Positions 5,424 to 8,846 of a stretch of DNA of 8,846 nucleotides are shown here, in pieces. The translations under genes were made by a program, and so were the position numbers. Source of the stretch: an uncultured Angelakisella sp. (GTDB taxonomy: Bacteria; Bacillota; Clostridia; Oscillospirales; Ruminococcaceae); contig CALGIL010000029.1 in assembly GCA_937914895.1 (NCBI GenBank), positions 1 to 8,846 on the forward strand, written 5' to 3'. Under the pieces are notes generated by a model. The model was not told the DNA's origin, ran no database searches, and worked only from the letters and a program-made list of their open reading frames with translations. The stretch's first letter is position 1. Each line of letters begins with the position of its first letter.

Positions 5424-6674
5424 ATGAAAAAAATCCTAAGGGATCTTGCGGGGCACCCGCTTCTTCTCTTTTTCGCGGTGTTTATCATCGGGTTTTCCAT
5501 CACCGACGCCTTTTTCAGCAAGGCGGTGTTTTCCGAAATGGAAAACCGCTACCTGAAGCAGCGCCCCGCCTTTTCCTGGTCGTCCCTGGTCAAAAACGAG
5601 TATACGGGGGCCTACGAGGAGTATGTCAACGACCAGTTTGCCTTTCGGGACCAGTGGATTCACCTGAAATCCGTGGGGGAGATGGCCCTGATGAAAATTG
5701 AAAACGGCGGCGTGGCCTATGGCCGCGACCATTACCTGTTTGCCCGGCTGTACCCCGGCCCCCTGGCCGAGACCCGGGGCAACGGCACCGGCTTTGGCGG
5801 GGACGGCGGCCGGGATACCGCCCTGCCCGCGGTCAGCGACAGGCAGATTGCCGCCAACCTGGGCTTTTTAAACCGCTTTTTGGCGGGGTACCCGGGGCAG
5901 GTCACCCTGGCCATCGCCCCCAACAGCGATGCGGTTTTGTCGGACAAGGTGCCCCGGGGGATGGAAAACGCCGACCAGGCCGCCTACATTGCGGATATTT
6001 ACGCCGGCGTCCGGGGTGCCCACACCCTGGACCTTATAGGCCCCATGGCCGACAGCGCCGCCGCGCGCCAGACCTACTACCGCACCGACCACCACTGGAC
6101 CACCGACGGGGCCTGGGCCGCCTACGCCGCCTTCGCCCGGGACCGGGGCCTTGGGTATGTCCCCCTGGAGGACCTGGCGGATTTGCGCCGGGAGGAGCCC
6201 GGCTTTTTGGGGACCCAGTACAGCAAGACGAAAAACATTGACGTACAACCCGACACCCTGGTGTGGTACGACATCCCCGTCACGGATGTGACCATCGATG
6301 GGAAAAAGCAGGCAGACACGGGGCGGGGCGTGGTGGAGGTGGACGGCCTTTACCACAGGGATATGCTGGGCCGCCGGGATAAATACGCCGCCTTCCTTTA
6401 CGGCAACCACGGCCTTACCGTCATCCGCAGCGGCAATAACTTAAACCACCAGGAGGGAAAGACCTCCCGGGTGCTGCTTGTCAAGGACTCCTACGGCAAC
6501 TGCATGGCCCCCTTCCTCACCTACTCCTACGACGAGGTATACGTGGCGGACCTGCGGGCCCTGCCCACACCCATGAGCCGGCTGGTGGCCGAAACGGACT
6601 TTGACGACGTCTTGATACTGTACAACTTCACCTCCTTCCAGCAGGACAAGGACCTGGCCCGCATCACTTTTTAG
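5424..6674 (+). CDS. DHHW family protein, AlgX/AlgJ-like, partner of the MBOAT protein
   Basis: Predicted extracytoplasmic, membrane-anchored protein of 416 residues. One N-terminal hydrophobic segment (about residues 10-28, LLLFFAVFIIGFS) acts as an anchor. The name-giving motif TDHHWT sits at 221-226 (D222, H223, H224, W225). A KDSYG box with candidate nucleophile S356 completes an SGNH/AlgX-like Ser-His-Asp triad. These proteins accept acyl groups from the paired MBOAT protein and attach them to an exported glycan. ATG 5424 is chosen because AAAGGAG (5407-5413) is correctly spaced for it; a GTG at 5415 would be too close. A Gly/Asp-rich stretch at about residues 119-131 (GNGTGFGGDGGRD) looks like a surface-loop insertion. 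The role as O-acetyl transfer partner is inferred from family and gene order. Confidence 0.9.
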   Translation: MKKILRDLAGHPLLLFFAVFIIGFSITDAFFSKAVFSEMENRYLKQRPAFSWSSLVKNEYTGAYEEYVNDQFAFRDQWIHLKSVGEMALMKIENGGVAYGRDHYLFARLYPGPLAETRGNGTGFGGDGGRDTALPAVSDRQIAANLGFLNRFLAGYPGQVTLAIAPNSDAVLSDKVPRGMENADQAAYIADIYAGVRGAHTLDLIGPMADSAAARQTYYRTDHHWTTDGAWAAYAAFARDRGLGYVPLEDLADLRREEPGFLGTQYSKTKNIDVQPDTLVWYDIPVTDVTIDGKKQADTGRGVVEVDGLYHRDMLGRRDKYAAFLYGNHGLTVIRSGNNLNHQEGKTSRVLLVKDSYGNCMAPFLTYSYDEVYVADLRALPTPMSRLVAETDFDDVLILYNFTSFQQDKDLARITF

Positions 6675-6717
6675 GGCCCTTACACATACCGACAACCAAG
6701 AGAAAGAAGGCAACAAG

Positions 6718-7293
6718 ATGATTCCGACACGGGAAGAAGCCTGGACGCTGCTCCGGGAGTATAACCAGTCCCAGGCCCTTTTGCGCCACGGCCTGGCGGT
6801 GGAGGGCGTCATGCGCCATTTTGCCCGCCTGCTGGGCGAGGAGGACCGGGAGGAGCTGTGGGGCGCCGTGGGCCTTTTACACGACCTGGACTATGAGCAG
6901 TACCCCCAGGAGCACTGCGCCAAGACCCGGGAGATTTTGGAGGAGCGGGATGTTGACCCCGCCTTCATCCGGGCCATTGTCAGCCACGGCTACGGCCTGT
7001 GTACCGACGTGGAGCCCCTGACCCCCATGGAAAAGACCCTGTACACCATCGACGAGCTTACCGGCCTTGTGTCGGCGGCGGCGCTGATGCGCCCCTCCCG
7101 CAGCGTCATGGACCTGGAGCTTGGGTCGGTGAAAAAGAAGTACAAGGACAAGCGCTTTGCCGCCGGAGTCAACCGCGGGGTTATCGAGGACGGATGCCGC
7201 CGCCTGGGGCTGGACCTGGACGAAGTCATCACCCAGACCATCCTGGGCATGCGGGAGTGCGCCGACGCCATCGGCCTGGGGCTTGCGCAGTAG
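6718..7293 (+). CDS. HD domain-containing hydrolase
   Basis: Cytosolic 191-residue HD-superfamily protein, probably a metal-dependent phosphohydrolase. Candidate metal ligands in order are H24 (LLRHGLAVE), the H55-D56 doublet in LLHDLDYEQYP, and D112 in YTIDELTGL. H66 and H90 (IVSHGYG) are further conserved-looking histidines. The C-terminal third is a helical region (DLELGSVKKKYKDKRFAAGV) typical of small stand-alone HD proteins found in many Clostridia. AAGAAGG (6704-6710) lies 7 nt before ATG 6718. The 43-nt gap after the DHHW gene shows no promoter or terminator, so read-through from the MBOAT operon is likely, but a functional link is not implied. The substrate is unknown; there is no GGDEF or RelA-type domain. 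Confidence 0.88.
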   Translation: MIPTREEAWTLLREYNQSQALLRHGLAVEGVMRHFARLLGEEDREELWGAVGLLHDLDYEQYPQEHCAKTREILEERDVDPAFIRAIVSHGYGLCTDVEPLTPMEKTLYTIDELTGLVSAAALMRPSRSVMDLELGSVKKKYKDKRFAAGVNRGVIEDGCRRLGLDLDEVITQTILGMRECADAIGLGLAQ

Positions 7294-7314
7294 GGGCTTT
7301 TTGCGCCGGGACGA

Positions 7315-7344
7315 TTGACCTTGCCCCGGGGTTTATGCTATACT
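7315..7344 (+). promoter_or_regulatory. Strong promoter of the SRP RNA
   Basis: TTGACC (7315-7320) and TATACT (7339-7344) are separated by 18 bp, with an extended -10 TGC at 7336-7338. This is the best -35 box in the window, as expected for an abundant stable RNA. The predicted start is close to 7351. There is no convincing terminator between the HD gene and this promoter. Confidence 0.75.
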
Positions 7345-7350
7345 AAAGCT

Positions 7351-7557
7351 GTCAAAACTGAAAAGGCGGACAGCAGCGTGGTGCGCTCTGTCATGCGGAT
7401 CTTGGTCCTGTGCGACCAGACGCTGTGAACCATGTCAGGCGGGGAACCGAGCAGCATTAAGCGGTGTTCTGCGTGCGCCGCAGCCAACCGAGTCCGCATG
7501 ACAGTGCGCATCACACCGGCCCGACAGCAAGGGGCCGCACTGCCGTCCGTCCTTTTT
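7351..7557 (+). ncRNA. Signal recognition particle RNA (4.5S/scRNA)
   Basis: RNA component of the signal recognition particle, which with Ffh delivers nascent membrane and secreted proteins to the translocon. The conserved S domain is clear: GAACCATGTCAGG leads into a GGAA tetraloop (7443-7446) closed by cgg/ccg, followed by GAGCAGCATTAAG. Flanking text resembles the B. subtilis scRNA (GGTCCTG ... GTGCGCCGCAG). A long helix pairs 7378-7399 with 7493-7514, with only a T-T mismatch and one G-T. A closing helix pairs 7367-7376 with 7540-7549, with one A-C mismatch. A side hairpin lies at 7517-7537. The gene immediately precedes dnaX, as in Bacillus. I find no counterpart of the Firmicutes Alu domain, so this seems a shortened form of about 200 nt. 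The ends are approximate. Confidence 0.9.
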
Positions 7558-7558
7558 T
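7517..7558 (+). terminator. 3' end hairpin and T-run of the SRP RNA
   Basis: A 6-bp hairpin cggccc (7517-7522)/gggccg (7532-7537) and the 3' strand of the RNA's closing helix (7540-7549) are followed by six T (7553-7558). The closing helix plus the T-run probably terminates the RNA. Because dnaX starts only 37 nt later and no other promoter is visible, some read-through into dnaX is expected. Confidence 0.5.
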
Positions 7559-7594
7559 GTGGAACGCGCTGCGGAGAAGGGAGGAGTCGCACCC

Positions 7595-8825
<1,231 letters not shown>

Positions 8826-8846
8826 AGATCGGAAGAGCACACGTCT
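8826..8846 (+). other. Illumina TruSeq adapter contamination
   Basis: The last 21 bases, beginning AGATCGGAAGAGC and ending ACACGTCT, are identical to the start of the standard Illumina TruSeq read-1 adapter as I know it. They are not genomic and should be trimmed. The apparent dnaX residues encoded here (IGRAHV) are artefactual. Confidence 0.97.

Overview
This 8.85-kb, GC-rich window looks like a piece of a low-abundance Firmicutes genome, most plausibly a high-GC gut Clostridia (Oscillospiraceae-like) assembled from metagenomic reads. The evidence is the gene families (MATE, DUF4358 lipoprotein, MBOAT/DHHW pair), the SRP RNA-dnaX order known from Bacillus and other Firmicutes, and strong GGAGG-type ribosome binding sites. 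All recognised genes are on the + strand. The taxonomic call is inference.

Layout. Positions 1-246 hold no gene, only several hairpins and perhaps the terminator of a gene to the left. A promoter at 247-275 drives a MATE multidrug/toxin exporter (321-1823). Its last part is thrown out of frame by a 22-nt insertion that is an inverted copy of the sequence just upstream. Next come a flavodoxin-fold oxidoreductase (1876-2478, TTG start) and a HAD phosphatase (2478-3161), which overlap by one base and are probably translated together. Then follows a DUF4358 lipoprotein locus that is split: a 42-codon signal-peptide/lipobox reading frame (3276-3404) is separated from the DUF4358 domain (3409-3858) by an AT-rich patch and a frame change. 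An intrinsic terminator (3871-3904) closes this part.

A new promoter (3913-3941) starts an MBOAT acyltransferase (4017-5399) and a DHHW/AlgX-like protein (5424-6674). This is a two-gene module expected to move acyl (probably acetyl) groups across the membrane onto an exported glycan. An HD-domain hydrolase (6718-7293) follows without an obvious new promoter. A strong promoter (7315-7344) then drives the SRP RNA (about 7351-7557), which appears to lack the usual Firmicutes Alu domain. It is followed by dnaX (7595 onward), which runs off the right end. The last 21 bases (8826-8846) are Illumina TruSeq adapter, not genome.

I see no phage, CRISPR, defence or clearly new enzymatic system. The points most worth a second look are the templated inverted insertion in the MATE gene, the split DUF4358 lipoprotein, the short SRP RNA and the adapter contamination.
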